Positions 54,058 to 64,000 are shown, numbered from the stretch's first letter. The stretch is DNA of 64,000 bases from Nocardia mangyaensis (GCF_001886715.1 NZ_CP018082.1:3720001-3784000), one strand, 5' to 3'. The notes: generated by a model not told the origin, from the letters alone. Made by a program: numbers and translations.

Positions 54058-55545
54058 TTGGTCTCGCGACGAGGATTTCTCACCGGTCTCGCCCTCGTTC
54101 CGGTGGCGTACGCCGCCGGATGTTCGATCCAGCCCTCGGCGCCGGCGTCGACGACCGGGACCCGTCCGCTGCCGATCCCGCCGCTGGCCCCGTCCACTGT
54201 CGGCGCCGACGGGGTCCGCCGGTTCGCCCTGCGGGCCCAGCCGGGCAGCACCGAAATGGTTCGCGGGATACAGACGCCGACCTGGGGGTACAGCGGGTCG
54301 GTGCTCGGCCCGACCGTGCGGGCCCGCCGCGGTGAGCAGGTCGCGTTCACCATCACCAATGACCTGCCCGAGGCGACCTCGGTGCACTGGCACGGCATGC
54401 ACGTGCCCGCGGAGTTCGACGGTGGCCCCCATCAGATGATCGCCCCCGGTGCGGTCTGGGCGCCGGGCTGGACCGTCCAGCAACACGCCGCGACACTGTG
54501 GTACCACCCGCATCCGCACGGCGCGACCGAGAAGCATGTGCAGCGCGGCCTTTCCGGCTTCTTCCTGATCGACGACGACAGCGCCGCGGAGTTCGGTCTG
54601 CCGAGAGAGTATGGGGTCGACGACATTCCACTGGTGATCCAGGACCGCCGCTTCACCGCCGATGGCCGGATCGACGAATCCGACACCACCGATGTCGGGC
54701 TGCTCGGCGACACCATCGTCACCAACGGGATCACCGACGCCCACCTCACCGTCACCACCGAACGTGTCCGTTTGCGCATCCTCAATGGGTCGTCCGGGCG
54801 TCTCTACAACCTCGCCTTCGCCGACGGGAGACCGTTTCAGCTGGTCGCGACCGACGGCGGGTTGCTTTCCGAATCGGTTGCGCTGGAACAGATCCAGCTC
54901 AGTCCGGGGGAACGGGCCGAGCTGCTGGTCACCCTGCGCCCCGGCGAGAACGTCACGTTACGGTCGCTGCCGATCACCGACCGCACCGGCGTCGATCGCG
55001 CCGCCGAGTTCGGCTTCGACGACACCTTCGACATCCTGACCCTGCGCGCCGCCGACGCTCTGCGACCCGCCGCCGACCTCCCCACGGCCCTGGTCCCGAT
55101 GACTCCCCTCGCCGCGGCCACCGCCGCGCCGACCCGCACCTTCGACCTGCAGTGGTTCATGATCAACAACCGCCGCATGGACATGAATCGCATCGACATG
55201 ACCATCCCCGTCGACACCACCGAGGTCTGGTCGGTCCGCAACAAGGACAACTGGCCACACAACTTCCACGTCCACGACGTGCAATTCCAGATCCTCGCCA
55301 TCGACGGCGATCCCCCGCCCCCGGCCTTGTCCGGCTGGAAGGACACCGTCTACACCGCCCCCGACACCACCTACACCCTCGCCATGCACTTCGCCGACCA
55401 CGCCGACCCCACCTACCCGTACATGTACCACTGCCACCTCCTGCACCACGAGGACAAGGGCATGATGGGCCAATTCCTCGTCCTCGCCCCGGGCCAGCAG
55501 CCTGCCCCGATGGCGATGGACATGAGCGGCATGGACCATGGCTGA
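54058..55545 (+). CDS. Tat-exported multicopper oxidase
   Basis: 495 residues. A Tat signal (SRRGFLTGLALVPVAYAAGC, possibly lipidated at the Cys) precedes three cupredoxin domains. Copper motifs are HWHGMH, HPHPHG, HNFHVH and HCHLLHHEDKGMMG. Type 1 axial Met is present. The tail MAMDMSGMDHG is Met/His-rich, as in copper-handling oxidases. It likely oxidises Cu(I), phenols or metals outside the membrane. TTG start with GGAG seven bases upstream. Confidence 0.92.
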   Translation: MVSRRGFLTGLALVPVAYAAGCSIQPSAPASTTGTRPLPIPPLAPSTVGADGVRRFALRAQPGSTEMVRGIQTPTWGYSGSVLGPTVRARRGEQVAFTITNDLPEATSVHWHGMHVPAEFDGGPHQMIAPGAVWAPGWTVQQHAATLWYHPHPHGATEKHVQRGLSGFFLIDDDSAAEFGLPREYGVDDIPLVIQDRRFTADGRIDESDTTDVGLLGDTIVTNGITDAHLTVTTERVRLRILNGSSGRLYNLAFADGRPFQLVATDGGLLSESVALEQIQLSPGERAELLVTLRPGENVTLRSLPITDRTGVDRAAEFGFDDTFDILTLRAADALRPAADLPTALVPMTPLAAATAAPTRTFDLQWFMINNRRMDMNRIDMTIPVDTTEVWSVRNKDNWPHNFHVHDVQFQILAIDGDPPPPALSGWKDTVYTAPDTTYTLAMHFADHADPTYPYMYHCHLLHHEDKGMMGQFLVLAPGQQPAPMAMDMSGMDHG

Positions 55546-55553
55546 CCAGCCGG

Positions 55554-56027
55554 TCAGGCCTGCGATTCGAGGTAGGCGGCCAGCGCGTCGACGAGCACGC
55601 GCGTGCCTTCCTCTCGCTCGGCGCCGGTGTCGAACCCGTCGAGGTGGGCACCGAATTCGACAAGGGTGAGTTTGGTGCCCGCGGCGACGGGTTCGAATTC
55701 CCAGGTGGCGACCGAGGTGGAGATGTGCGTGCCGTTGACCCACATGTCGTAGGTGTAGACGATGCGTTCGTTCTCGATGATGTCGGTGTAGGTGGCGACG
55801 AAACGGGAGGTCAGCTTCTGTTCGAAGGTGCCCTCGTTGACCTCCAAGCCACCGACGCGGAAGTCGACCGACACCTCGCCCAGCTCCCAGCCTTCTTCAC
55901 CGCCGAACCACTCGCTCTTGACAGCGGGGTCGGCGAACGCGCCGAAGGCGACCGGGGGCGCCACGGGCACCTCGCGTTCGATGGTGAACTGAGCGTGACT
56001 GATGGAGCGGGTGACCGTGTTGTTCAT
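55554..56027 (-). CDS. SRPBCC (AHSA1-like) protein
   Basis: 157-residue START/Bet v1-fold protein: FTIEREVPVAPPVAFGAFADPAVKSEWFGG near the start, ENERIVYTYDMWVNGTHISTSVATWEFEP in the middle and a C-terminal helix with VDALAAYLES. Such proteins bind hydrophobic ligands. ATG overlaps the ArsR stop (ATGA), the common regulator/SRPBCC pair of actinobacteria. RBS AGGGAGAAG. Confidence 0.88.
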   Translation of the reverse strand: MNNTVTRSISHAQFTIEREVPVAPPVAFGAFADPAVKSEWFGGEEGWELGEVSVDFRVGGLEVNEGTFEQKLTSRFVATYTDIIENERIVYTYDMWVNGTHISTSVATWEFEPVAAGTKLTLVEFGAHLDGFDTGAEREEGTRVLVDALAAYLESQA

Positions 56028-56389
56028 TGTTCTTCTCCCTGTGTGGTTTTCGCTGACTTCTCGAGTAGTGCCGCGAGCCGGTCCAGCTGCCGCTCGGCCG
56101 GTGGACGTTGGCGCCCCAGCCATTCGATCGCGGCTCCGAAGGCGCCCGGCACCAGTTGGTAGGTGCGCACGCGGCCGATCTTCGCCGAACTGACGACCTG
56201 CCCCGCTTCCAGCGCCTTCAGGTGCTGCACGATCGTCGGCAGGGCCGCGTCGAACGGCGCGGCCAGGTCCGACACCGACGCGGGCCCCCGCGCGAGCCGC
56301 TCGACGATCGCTCGCCGAGTCGGGTCGGCCAGGGCCCGGAAGACACTGTCGAGTCCTCCGCCCGGCTCGGCACGTGAATACTTAGGCAC
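56024..56389 (-). CDS. ArsR-family transcriptional repressor
   Basis: 121 residues. The winged helix is VFRALADPTRRAIVERLARGPASVSDLAAPFDAALPTIVQHLKALEAGQVVSSAKIGRVRTYQL; no metal-binding Cys pair is present, as usual for the subgroup paired with SRPBCC proteins. GTG start lies inside a near-perfect palindrome (56374-56405), indicating autoregulation. Coupled to the SRPBCC gene downstream. Confidence 0.9.
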   Translation of the reverse strand: MPKYSRAEPGGGLDSVFRALADPTRRAIVERLARGPASVSDLAAPFDAALPTIVQHLKALEAGQVVSSAKIGRVRTYQLVPGAFGAAIEWLGRQRPPAERQLDRLAALLEKSAKTTQGEEQ

Positions 56390-56405
56390 ATACCTAAATA
56401 TTCAC
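56374..56405 (-). promoter_or_regulatory. palindromic ArsR operator overlapping the gene start
   Basis: Arms GTGAATACTTAGG (56374-56386) and CCTAAATATTCAC (56393-56405) match at 12 of 13 positions around a six-base centre CACATA. The repressor's GTG start is in the centre and the right arm contains TATTTAGG, an AT-rich -10-like run. The site would let the repressor block its own promoter or translation start. Confidence 0.75.
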
Positions 56406-56435
56406 GGAACGCGGCGCTCGCGCAACCCCCATCCG

Positions 56436-56765
56436 TCAGCCCGCCCGCTTCAGGCCCATGCGCGTCATGGCGACGGCACACAGGGCCAGGGAGGTGAGGG
56501 TGCGCTTCCAGAGGCGGATCACCGCTTGTTCGACGATGATGCCGATACGGTCGGCACAGGTGGCGGCTTCGGCGATCGCCACCCGGCTGTCGACGAGGGT
56601 GGGGTCACTGAGGATCTCGTCCAGTCGCAGACCCGCGACGGCCTGGTCGCGAGTGAGGGGCAGCTCGGGAAGCCAGGTGAGGCGCCAGCGGCCGTCGTCG
56701 CCGAGAACGGCACGCTCGGGAGTGCGATCGCTGCCGATCGTTCGACCCGTACGGAAGATCGCCAT
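56436..56765 (-). CDS. small hypothetical protein
   Basis: 109 residues, no recognised domain. The N-terminal half has GDDGRWRLTWLPELPLTRDQAVAGLRLDEILSD, then an amphipathic helical C-terminus with basic end (WKRTLTSLALCAVAMTRMGLKRAG). The first half looks like small proteins seen next to phage-type or regulatory genes in Nocardia, but I cannot name it. ATG with GGGAGG six bases upstream. Confidence 0.6.
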   Translation of the reverse strand: MAIFRTGRTIGSDRTPERAVLGDDGRWRLTWLPELPLTRDQAVAGLRLDEILSDPTLVDSRVAIAEAATCADRIGIIVEQAVIRLWKRTLTSLALCAVAMTRMGLKRAG

Positions 56766-56965
56766 CAGTGCCTCCCGGGGCCCAGACTTTCGCTTCCACC
56801 CTCCACGGTCCACGAAAATCCGCCCAGACAACAGCTGGCAAATCCCATCCCGCCCGGCTATCATGCCAGCGATACTAGCTCTCAGCTGGGCAAACAGCAC
56901 TCACCAGCAAGCGAGCAACCACCACCACCACGATGGCAGCGAATCCGCGGTGACGCGATGCGCGC

Positions 56966-58063
56966 CTATTCCCCGTCGAACGCCGTGAGGATTTGCTCGG
57001 CGGCCAGGGCGGGAGTGAGGGTGCCGGCGCGAACGGCGGATTCCACCTGCGCTCGAACGGATTTCACCGTCGGATTGTCGGCCAGGCGGCGCAGGATCTG
57101 GTCGTGGACCATGGTCCAGGTCCAGTCGACCTGTTGGCGGCGGCGCTTCTCGGCGAATTCGCCCGCCTCGGTGAGGACTCGGCGATGTTCGAGGACGGTG
57201 TCCCAGAACTTGTCGAGGCCGATGCCTTCCAGACCACTCATGGTGAGAACCGGGGGTCGCCAGAGCGCGTCGTGCGGGTGGATCAGGCGCAGGGCGCCCT
57301 GGAGTTCGCGGGCCGCGCCCTTGGCTTCCAGTTCGTGCTTGCCGTCGGCCTTGTTGACCGCGACCAGCTCGGCGAGCTCGAGCACGCCCTTCTTGATGCC
57401 CTGCAACTGATCTCCGGTGCGGGCCAGGGTGAGGAAGCAGAACACGTCGACCATGTTGGCGACGGTCACCTCGGACTGGCCGACGCCGACGGTCTCGACC
57501 AGGATCACGTCGTATCCGGCCGCCTCGAGCAGCACGATGGTCTCGCGGGTGGCTTTGGCGACGCCGCCGAGCGTGCCCGCGGTCGGTGAGGGGCGGATGA
57601 ACGCGTCGGGTTCCAGGGCCAGGCGCGCCATGCGGGTCTTGTCGCCCAGGATCGAGCCGCCGGTGCGGGTCGAGGACGGGTCGACCGCGAGCACCGCCAC
57701 CCGATGCCCCTCGGCGAGCAGTTTCATGCCGAGCGCGTCGATGAAGGTCGACTTGCCGACCCCGGGGACACCGGTGATGCCGACCCGGTTCGACACGACC
57801 GCACCGGGTTCGGTACCGAGCCGAAGCAGCAGCCGCTGGGCCAGTTCCCGATGGTCGGAGCGGGTGGATTCGACCAGGGTGATCGCCCGCGCCAGCGCCG
57901 ACCGCTGACCGGCCTGGATCTGCGTGGCGAGCGCGTCGATGTCGATGGCCTGCCGCGCACCCGGCGCGGTGCGGCCCGCGTTGCGCGGTGCGCCGACACC
58001 TACGGTCGTGCCGAGCCGAGGGTGGGCCGTCCCACCCTCGGCCCCGTGTGCGGCGTCGCTCAT
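56966..58063 (-). CDS. meaB: methylmalonyl-CoA mutase-associated GTPase MeaB
   Basis: 365-residue G3E GTPase. Walker A is [10 protein letters not shown], followed by [32 protein letters not shown] and [11 protein letters not shown]. It gates adenosylcobalamin delivery to, and rescues, methylmalonyl-CoA mutase. Its ATG overlaps the mutB stop (ATGA), the third gene of the operon. An N-terminal extension of about 35 residues is poorly conserved. Confidence 0.95.
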   Translation of the reverse strand: MSDAAHGAEGGTAHPRLGTTVGVGAPRNAGRTAPGARQAIDIDALATQIQAGQRSALARAITLVESTRSDHRELAQRLLLRLGTEPGAVVSNRVGITGVPGVGKSTFIDALGMKLLAEGHRVAVLAVDPSSTRTGGSILGDKTRMARLALEPDAFIRPSPTAGTLGGVAKATRETIVLLEAAGYDVILVETVGVGQSEVTVANMVDVFCFLTLARTGDQLQGIKKGVLELAELVAVNKADGKHELEAKGAARELQGALRLIHPHDALWRPPVLTMSGLEGIGLDKFWDTVLEHRRVLTEAGEFAEKRRRQQVDWTWTMVHDQILRRLADNPTVKSVRAQVESAVRAGTLTPALAAEQILTAFDGE

Positions 58064-60324
58064 TCGGTTGCGCCGCCGCCGATCTCGTGCCCGAGGGAGG
58101 CGCCCAGCTTCTGCAGCAGATCGATCGCCGCGTCGGCGATGACGGTGCCGGGCGGGAAGATCGCCGCGGCGCCTGCCTCGTAGAGCTCGTCGAAGTCACC
58201 GGGCGGGATGACACCGCCGACGATGACCATGATGTCGGGCCGCCCGACCTCGGCCAGTGCCTGCCGCAGGGCGGGCACCAGGGTGAGGTGACCGGCGGCC
58301 AGCGAGGAGACGCCGACGATGTGCACGTCGTTGTCGGCGGCCTGACGCGCCACCTCTTCGGGCGTCTGGAACAGCGGACCCACGTCGACGTCCATGCCGA
58401 GATCGGCGAAGGCGGTCGCGATCACCTTCTGGCCGCGGTCGTGACCGTCCTGACCCATCTTGGCGACCAGGATGCGCGGGCGGCGACCCTCGGCCTCGGC
58501 GAATTCCTCCACCAGTTCGATGGCGGCGCCGATATTGGAGGCCTTGCCTGCTTCGTCGCGGTACACACCGGACAGGGTACGGATTTCGGCCTGATGGCGG
58601 CCGTAGACCTTCTCCAGCGCGTCGGAGATCTCACCGACGGTGGCACTGGCGCGCGCGGCCTCGATGGCCAGAGCCAGGAGGTTGTTCTCCATGCCGCCCT
58701 CCGAGGACGCGGCGGCGCGGCTCAGGTTGGCCAGCGCCTGTTCGACCGCAGCCGAGTCCCGTTCGGCGCGAAGGCGTTCCAGCTTCTCGATCTGTTCGGC
58801 ACGCACCCGCGAGTTCTCGACCTTGAGAACCTCGACCTGCTGGTCCTCTTCGACCTGGTACTTGTTGACACCGATCACCGGCTGCTGTCCGGTGTCGATA
58901 CGCGCCTGGGTGCGCGCGGCCGCCTCTTCGATGCGCAGCTTCGGAATGCCCTCCGCAATGGCCTGAGCCATCCCGCCGTGCGCCTCCACCTCGGCGATGT
59001 GCGCGCGGGCGCGTTCGGCGAGCTGGTGGGTGAGCCATTCGACGTAGTAGGAGCCACCCCACGGGTCGATCGGGCGCGTGGTGTTGGACTCCTGCTGGAT
59101 CAGCAGCTGGGTGTTGCGGGCGATGCGCGCGGAGAAGTCCGTGGGCAGCGCGAGGGCCTCGTCGAGGGCGTTGGTGTGCAGCGACTGGGTGTGACCCTGG
59201 GTCGCGGCCATCGCCTCGATGCAGGTGCGCGCCACATTGTTGTAGGCGTCCTGTGCGGTGAGCGACCAGCCCGAGGTCTGCGAATGGGTGCGCAGTGACA
59301 GCGATTTCGCGCTCTTGGGCTCGAACTTCGACACCAGCTCGCTCCACAGCAGGCGCCCGGCGCGCAGCTTGGCGACCTCCATGAAGAAGTTCATTCCGAT
59401 CGCCCAGAAGAACGACAGCCGCGGCGCGAACTTGTCGACATCCATGCCCGCGGCGATGCCGGCGCGGATGTATTCCACGCCGTCGGCGAGGGTGTAGGCC
59501 AGCTCCAGATCGGCTGTCGCACCGGCCTCTTGGATGTGATAGCCCGAAATGGAGATCGAGTTGAATTTCGGCATCTCGGCGCTGGTGAAGGCGAAGATGT
59601 CGGAGATGATCCGCATGGAGGGCTTGGGCGGATAGATGTAGGTGTTGCGAACCATGAACTCTTTCAGAATGTCGTTCTGAATGGTTCCGGCCAGCAGTTC
59701 GGGGCCCACACCCTGTTCTTCGGCGGCGACAACGTAGAGCGCCAGGATCGGCAGCACCGCGCCGTTCATGGTCATCGACACCGACACCTGGTCCAGGGGA
59801 ATCTGATCGAAGAGCTGGCGCATGTCCAGGATCGAGTCGATCGCGACGCCCGCCATTCCCACGTCGCCCTGGACGCGGGGGTGGTCGGAGTCGTAGCCCC
59901 GGTGGGTGGCGAGGTCGAAGGCGACCGAGAGACCCTTCTGGCCCGCCTGCAGGTTGCGGCGGTAGAAGGCGTTGGAGTCCGCGGCGGTGGAGAAGCCCGC
60001 GTACTGGCGGATCGTCCACGGCTGGTTCACGTACATGGTCGGGTACGGACCACGCAGGAACGGCGCGACGCCGGGCACCGTGTCCAGCGGATACCCCTGC
60101 GCGACAACAGCGTCCCGGTCGGCCTTGGTGAACACCGGCGGCACGTCGATACCCTCGGGCGTGGACCAGACGAGCTGCTCGGGGGTGGTGTGGTTCGCCG
60201 TGGCCGCGTTCGCCACGAACTCGCGCACCTGCTCGGTGTCGACGGCGGCCGCGTCGGGCGTGTGCTCGGTGAGCGGTACCTCGGCGAAGCTACCGACGAC
60301 GTGCTCGATATCGGACGTGGTCAT
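58060..60324 (-). CDS. mutB: methylmalonyl-CoA mutase large (catalytic) subunit
   Basis: 754 residues. The TIM-barrel domain starts near [31 protein letters not shown]; the B12 domain carries the base-off motif DGHDRG ([15 protein letters not shown]) and [10 protein letters not shown] plus GGVIPPGD. It interconverts methylmalonyl-CoA and succinyl-CoA with adenosylcobalamin. ATG overlaps the mutA stop by one base. It needs B12, linking it to the riboswitch-controlled importer in this window. Confidence 0.97.
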   Translation of the reverse strand: MTTSDIEHVVGSFAEVPLTEHTPDAAAVDTEQVREFVANAATANHTTPEQLVWSTPEGIDVPPVFTKADRDAVVAQGYPLDTVPGVAPFLRGPYPTMYVNQPWTIRQYAGFSTAADSNAFYRRNLQAGQKGLSVAFDLATHRGYDSDHPRVQGDVGMAGVAIDSILDMRQLFDQIPLDQVSVSMTMNGAVLPILALYVVAAEEQGVGPELLAGTIQNDILKEFMVRNTYIYPPKPSMRIISDIFAFTSAEMPKFNSISISGYHIQEAGATADLELAYTLADGVEYIRAGIAAGMDVDKFAPRLSFFWAIGMNFFMEVAKLRAGRLLWSELVSKFEPKSAKSLSLRTHSQTSGWSLTAQDAYNNVARTCIEAMAATQGHTQSLHTNALDEALALPTDFSARIARNTQLLIQQESNTTRPIDPWGGSYYVEWLTHQLAERARAHIAEVEAHGGMAQAIAEGIPKLRIEEAAARTQARIDTGQQPVIGVNKYQVEEDQQVEVLKVENSRVRAEQIEKLERLRAERDSAAVEQALANLSRAAASSEGGMENNLLALAIEAARASATVGEISDALEKVYGRHQAEIRTLSGVYRDEAGKASNIGAAIELVEEFAEAEGRRPRILVAKMGQDGHDRGQKVIATAFADLGMDVDVGPLFQTPEEVARQAADNDVHIVGVSSLAAGHLTLVPALRQALAEVGRPDIMVIVGGVIPPGDFDELYEAGAAAIFPPGTVIADAAIDLLQKLGASLGHEIGGGATE

Positions 60325-62195
60325 CAGGCTCCCACCTTCTCCAGCAGCTGCGACAGAACCGCGACCGCGTCGATGCGCAGGGCGAGGTACCCGTCGGGAC
60401 GCTGTGTTCCGCTGTACTGCGCGACCGATTTCTCCGGCCCGGCCAGCAGCACGGTCTCGACGCCGGCGGCGCGCAGGGCGTCCACCGCCTCGCCCGCCTG
60501 CTCGGTGTAGCGCTTGTCCGCGCCGCACAGGACCGCGATGCGCGCACCGGCTTCCCTGGCGGCGGCGGCGATTGCGTCGATCGCCAGCGGGCCGGGGTTG
60601 ACCGACTCGATCCCGCCGGAGGCCAGCACGTTCGCGGTGAAGATGGTCCGCGCGTTGTGCTCGGCGACCGGGCCCAGCGGCACGATCAGCGCCTTCGGGC
60701 GGGCCCCGTGGGCGGCGAGGTAGGCGTCGGACCGGTTGCGCAGCGTCTCGAACGCGGCACCGTAGCGCACGTTCGGCCCCCGCTCGCGGGCCTGCTCCGA
60801 CAGCGGCGCCTCGGCGAGGTTGGGGAACTCGTTGACACCGGTCACCGCGGCGCGGCGATGCGCGACATCGGCGGCGCGGGTGGCGGCGGTCTCGGCGATC
60901 CGCGCCGCCAGCACACCGGAGTCGAGCGCGGCGAGGTAGCCGCCCTCGGCCTCGAGTTCCTGCATGAATGCCCACGCTTTGGCGGCGAGTTCGTCGGTCA
61001 GCGCGTCGACGTACCAGGAGCCGGCGGCCGGGTCCTGCACGTGGCCGAGGTGGGATTCCTCGAGCAGCAGCAACTGGGTGTTGCGGGCCATGCGCTGTGA
61101 GAACGTGGTCGACACACCCAGTTCGCCCGGGGGCAGTGCCGCGTCGAAGGGCAGGACCGTGACCGAATCGGCGCCGCCGACACCGGCGCCGAAGGCGGCC
61201 AGGGTGGTGCGCAGCAGGTTCACCCACGGATCGCGCTGGGTCATCATGGCGGCCGAGGTGACCGCGTGCTGCGGTGCGGCACCGAAGGCGGGGGCGCCGC
61301 ACACCTGCGCGACCCGAGCCCACAGGCGCCGGGCCGCACGGAATTTCACGATGGTGGCGAACTGGTCGTCGGTGGCCGCGAAGCGGAACTCGAGCTGACC
61401 GAACGCGTCGGCGATGTCGACCCCGGCACCGGTCAGCAGGCGCAGATACGCCAGCCCGGCGGCGATGGCCGCGCCCACTTCCTGGGCGTCGGCGGCGCCG
61501 GCATTGTGGAAGGCGATGCCGTCCACGGTAATCGCGCGCACCGACTCGGGCCGGGCGATCGCGCGGACGGCCAGCGCGACGGCCTCGGCCTGGTCGACGT
61601 CTTCGGCGCCGGTGAAGGCACTGGTCAGCGGGGCGGCGGCGAGGCCGACCCGAATCTGCGCGCGATCGTCGATCGAGTAGCCGTCGAGGACCTCGAACAC
61701 CTTCTGGGCGGCCGAGCTGGTCGCCGCACCGGCGACCAGCGTCAGCGGGGCCAGCTCGTACAGCAGCCCGCGCAACGCGACGGGGATGTCGTCGACGGCC
61801 ACGCCGTAGGGCCCGACACCGAGCGCGATGGCGCTCACGCCGTTTTCCAGGCCGGTCAGGATCGCCCGGTTGGTCGCCTCGGCGTCGTCCTCCCCGGCGA
61901 AGGCGCTGACGAACCAGCCGCGCTGCGGGTCACGCGTGGCGTCGCCGCCGCGGACGTAGGGGAAGGCGCCGGGCAGCGGCTGCTCGGGCAGCTCGTCGCG
62001 GCGGGTGTAGAGCGGGGCGATGGTCAGCCCGTCGTAGGTGGTCTCGTCGAGCAGGTGCTCGGGTTCCGCGGGGAGTTCGGCGGCCTCGACCCGCCGCGCT
62101 TTGGCCAACACGCCCGCCACGCCCTGACGCCATGCGGCGTATTCGGGTACCGGTTCCGGCGCGATGCCCGCCCCGGACTCTGAACCAATCGGCAT
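60324..62195 (-). CDS. mutA: methylmalonyl-CoA mutase small subunit
   Basis: 623 residues, heterodimer partner of MutB. The barrel-like domain is recognisable ([51 protein letters not shown]), while the C-terminal domain lacks the DxHxxG cobalamin motif, as normal for this non-catalytic subunit. ATG 62195 is chosen over a GTG seven codons upstream; GAAGAGAG precedes it. First gene of mutA-mutB-meaB. Confidence 0.94.
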   Translation of the reverse strand: MPIGSESGAGIAPEPVPEYAAWRQGVAGVLAKARRVEAAELPAEPEHLLDETTYDGLTIAPLYTRRDELPEQPLPGAFPYVRGGDATRDPQRGWFVSAFAGEDDAEATNRAILTGLENGVSAIALGVGPYGVAVDDIPVALRGLLYELAPLTLVAGAATSSAAQKVFEVLDGYSIDDRAQIRVGLAAAPLTSAFTGAEDVDQAEAVALAVRAIARPESVRAITVDGIAFHNAGAADAQEVGAAIAAGLAYLRLLTGAGVDIADAFGQLEFRFAATDDQFATIVKFRAARRLWARVAQVCGAPAFGAAPQHAVTSAAMMTQRDPWVNLLRTTLAAFGAGVGGADSVTVLPFDAALPPGELGVSTTFSQRMARNTQLLLLEESHLGHVQDPAAGSWYVDALTDELAAKAWAFMQELEAEGGYLAALDSGVLAARIAETAATRAADVAHRRAAVTGVNEFPNLAEAPLSEQARERGPNVRYGAAFETLRNRSDAYLAAHGARPKALIVPLGPVAEHNARTIFTANVLASGGIESVNPGPLAIDAIAAAAREAGARIAVLCGADKRYTEQAGEAVDALRAAGVETVLLAGPEKSVAQYSGTQRPDGYLALRIDAVAVLSQLLEKVGA

Positions 62196-62340
62196 AGCTG
62201 CTGTTCTCTCTTCCACCGGCGCTGTAGCGCTGGTCCGACACTCCGGTGAACCGGGATATGCCCGGATTCCTCCTTGATGCTAACTGTGACACCGTGTCCA
62301 TCCACTCGGGCCATCCCCTACCGGTCGGTACGCTGAGCCG

Positions 62341-63027
62341 GTGTCTCGACTGATCCGCTCCCCGCGCCTGCTCCTGGCCCTGGCCGGGTTCGCCGCACTG
62401 TTCGTGCTGGCGACGCAGGTGCCGCTGCCTGGCCCGCAGCAGATCCGGGATTGGGCGGGCGGCGCGGGTCCGCTGCTGCCGGTGCTGTTCTTCCTCTTCT
62501 ATGCGGTGGTCGCGGTGGCGCCGGTGCCGCGCACCGTGCTGACGGTGACCAGCGGGGTGCTGTTCGGTCCGGTGCTCGGTTCGACGATCGCGCTCGGGGC
62601 CAGTGCGGTGAGCGCGGCGGTGGCCCTGCTCGGGGTCCGCGCGCTCGGCCGCGATCGGGTGGCCGAGCATCTGACCCATCCGGCGGTGCGAGCAATCGAC
62701 GAGCGACTCGCCCGGCGCGGCTGGCTCTCGGTGGCAGCGTTGCGAATGATCCCGGTCGCCCCGTTCTCGATCGTCAACTACTGCTGCGGCCTGTCCTCGG
62801 TCCGGCTGACGCCCTATCTCGTCGCCACCCTCGCCGGTTCGGCGCCGGGCACGATCTCGACCGCGGTGCTGGCCGGATCGCTGGCCGGGGACACCCACCC
62901 GGTGGCGATCGCGATGTCGGCGATCTGCCTGTCGCTCGGACTGATCGGACTGGTCCTCGATGCCAGGCTGCCGCTGCCCGCTGCGCCCGAAACCGAGCCG
63001 GTCGAACCCGTGCCGACCGCTGGCTGA
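62341..63027 (+). CDS. TVP38/TMEM64 (VTT-domain) membrane protein
   Basis: 228 residues with about six hydrophobic segments. The VTT domain is marked by VAPVPRTVLTVTSGVLFGPVLGSTIAL and RMIPVAPFSIVNYCCGLSSVRLTPYLVATLAGSAPGT. DedA/VTT proteins act in lipid scrambling or transport. GTG start, divergent from mutA by 145 bases. Confidence 0.87.
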   Translation: MSRLIRSPRLLLALAGFAALFVLATQVPLPGPQQIRDWAGGAGPLLPVLFFLFYAVVAVAPVPRTVLTVTSGVLFGPVLGSTIALGASAVSAAVALLGVRALGRDRVAEHLTHPAVRAIDERLARRGWLSVAALRMIPVAPFSIVNYCCGLSSVRLTPYLVATLAGSAPGTISTAVLAGSLAGDTHPVAIAMSAICLSLGLIGLVLDARLPLPAAPETEPVEPVPTAG

Positions 63028-63357
63028 CCACTCGGCGCGCCCGCACCATCGCACATCACGCTGGTGCGGCCCGCGGGCCGGGTCCGGACCTCCGACAACA
63101 CGGAGTGGGCTCCCTACTTCAGGAGCGCGGATTACGCTGGCAATCCGACGCAATTTGAAAGTGATTTACTTCACATCTCTTAGTTGTGACTAAGATGTGT
63201 TTCAGAAAACTCTCAGAGTTATAGACTCGCAAATAGCCCAGGGTTCGCCAGCTACATCCGGTGCGGGGATCCAGAGCAACACCCGGTGTCGCATCCCGCG
63301 ATCACCGCACTCCATTCGCGCCGATATCGGCTTGCACCCCCTATGAGGTGACCCGGC
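63028..63357. other. AT-rich promoter region with two inverted repeats
   Basis: No gene seen. From about 63140 the DNA is strikingly AT-rich for this genome. It holds an inverted repeat ACATCTCTTAGT-TGTG-ACTAAGATGT (63173-63198, one-base bulge) and a perfect palindrome AACTCTCAGAGTT (63208-63220), followed at once by a -10-like TAGACT (63222-63227). A leader of about 130 bases precedes the acyltransferase ATG. Confidence 0.55.
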
Positions 63358-64000
63358 ATGGAATACACCCATCTGTCCGAATTCCGGATTCGCGACGGGG
63401 AACTGTCGCTCTGGACCCCCGCGCTGTCCTCACCCGATGCCTGGTATGACGACGAACGCCCGCTGGCAAGTGTCCACGCGCAGTATCTGGGCTTTCTCGA
63501 TCCCGACGATCCGCGCCCGGGCCGTGGGCGCTGGATCGGCACCGTCTTCGAGATGGACGCCCCGCTCGACCAGCGGGCCTGGGCGCGCACCCTCGAACTG
63601 TGGCACGACCGCCACGAGGGCTTCCGCACCACCGTCGCCCCCACCCGCGACGGCGACTACCACCGGGTGACGACCGCGCCCGGCACGGTGCGCGTCACCG
63701 CCGCCGTGGTCCCCGATCTCGTCGATGGTGAGCTGATCAACGAGTTCCTCTGCGAGACACTGGAACTGCGACTGTCCCCGCTGACCTGGCCGCATCTGCT
63801 GGTGGCCACCGTCGCCCACGACACCGACGACTTCACCGTCCTGGTCGGCGCCGACCACTCGGTGCTCGACGCCTACTCCCAGGCCGTGCTCATCCTCGAG
63901 TTGCGCACCCTCTACTGCGCGGTCACCACCGGTGGCGAGATCCGCGATTCGGCCACCTTCGGCAGCCCCGCCGACTACGCCGCGATCGAGCGCGCCGCCG
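63358..64000 (+). CDS. condensation/PapA-like acyltransferase, 5' part only
   Basis: The first 214 residues of a larger protein, open to the window edge. It starts with FRIRDGELSLWTP, has RWIGTVFEMDAPLDQRAWARTLELWHDRHEGFRTTV in the position of the C1-C2 region, and an HxxxD active-site motif VGADHSVLDAYSQ rather than the HHxxxDG of peptide condensation domains. This fits polyketide-associated (PapA) or trehalose-ester acyltransferases of mycolata. ATG start; the AT-rich region upstream probably contains its promoter. Confidence 0.78.
   Translation, partial: MEYTHLSEFRIRDGELSLWTPALSSPDAWYDDERPLASVHAQYLGFLDPDDPRPGRGRWIGTVFEMDAPLDQRAWARTLELWHDRHEGFRTTVAPTRDGDYHRVTTAPGTVRVTAAVVPDLVDGELINEFLCETLELRLSPLTWPHLLVATVAHDTDDFTVLVGADHSVLDAYSQAVLILELRTLYCAVTTGGEIRDSATFGSPADYAAIERAA

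Noticed and set aside
58060..61323. A 1087-residue version of the mutase large subunit
   Set aside because: The extra 333 residues are a shifted-frame translation of mutA; the ATG at 60324 with one-base overlap is the real start.

Overview
The window is high-GC DNA from a mycolic-acid actinobacterium, most likely Nocardia or a close relative. Support comes from a glucosyl-3-phosphoglycerate synthase, an LprG-type lipoprotein, an LGFP-repeat protein, an antigen-85-like esterase, LIP-family secreted lipases, a LigC/Prim-PolC repair pair, an Scr1-type XRE/DUF397 pair, and frequent GTG/TTG starts with ATGA/GTGA overlaps. I see no transposase, integrase, CRISPR array, rRNA or tRNA.

Layout. 0-5.6 kb: a GbsR/MarR-like regulator, then a five-gene minus-strand operon (binding lipoprotein, two FecCD permeases, ATPase, degenerate CbiX/2Fe-2S protein) behind a clear cobalamin riboswitch, so this FecCD-type importer probably brings in a corrinoid. 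5.6-8.2 kb: two-domain TerD protein and GpgS. 8.2-12.8 kb: a minus-strand operon of cytochrome b5-desaturase, type III polyketide synthase and SyrD/PvdE-type exporter, a compact candidate lipid-polyketide cluster. 13-18.5 kb: LprG-like lipoprotein, SAM methyltransferase, NmrA-like protein, a broken Ser/Thr kinase and a lipoprotein. 18.5-31 kb: glutathione peroxidase, two flavoprotein oxidoreductases, HAD-like protein, PucR regulator, carboxyltransferase, two LIP lipases and small genes.

31-33.4 kb holds an XRE/DUF397 pair flanked by two small genes. The two small-gene promoters share the same CAGATG-N6-CATCTG operator overlapping -35, and half-sites of it occur in front of the DUF397 gene. 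33.5-39.7 kb is the most intriguing accessory locus: CBS protein, aminotransferase-like fragment, an unrecognised protein ending in a CxxC heavy-metal-associated domain, a LysA-fold (Y4yA-like) decarboxylase, a cysteine-synthase/rhodanese fusion (three translationally coupled genes), and a convergent free-standing NRPS-type condensation enzyme. It looks like an undescribed amino-acid-derived, possibly metal-binding, metabolite pathway.

40-42.6 kb: cold-shock-domain protein, LigC and Prim-PolC. 42.6-56.8 kb: membrane proteins, TetR with a divergent zinc-ribbon SDR, LGFP protein, CoA-transferase-like protein, nucleoside hydrolase plus amidohydrolase, Ag85-like esterase, a two-component system divergent from a Tat-exported multicopper oxidase, and an ArsR/SRPBCC pair with a palindrome over its start. 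57-62.2 kb: the B12-dependent methylmalonyl-CoA mutase operon mutA-mutB-meaB, which ties functionally to the B12-regulated importer at the other end. The window ends with a VTT membrane protein and the 5' part of a condensation/PapA-like acyltransferase gene.
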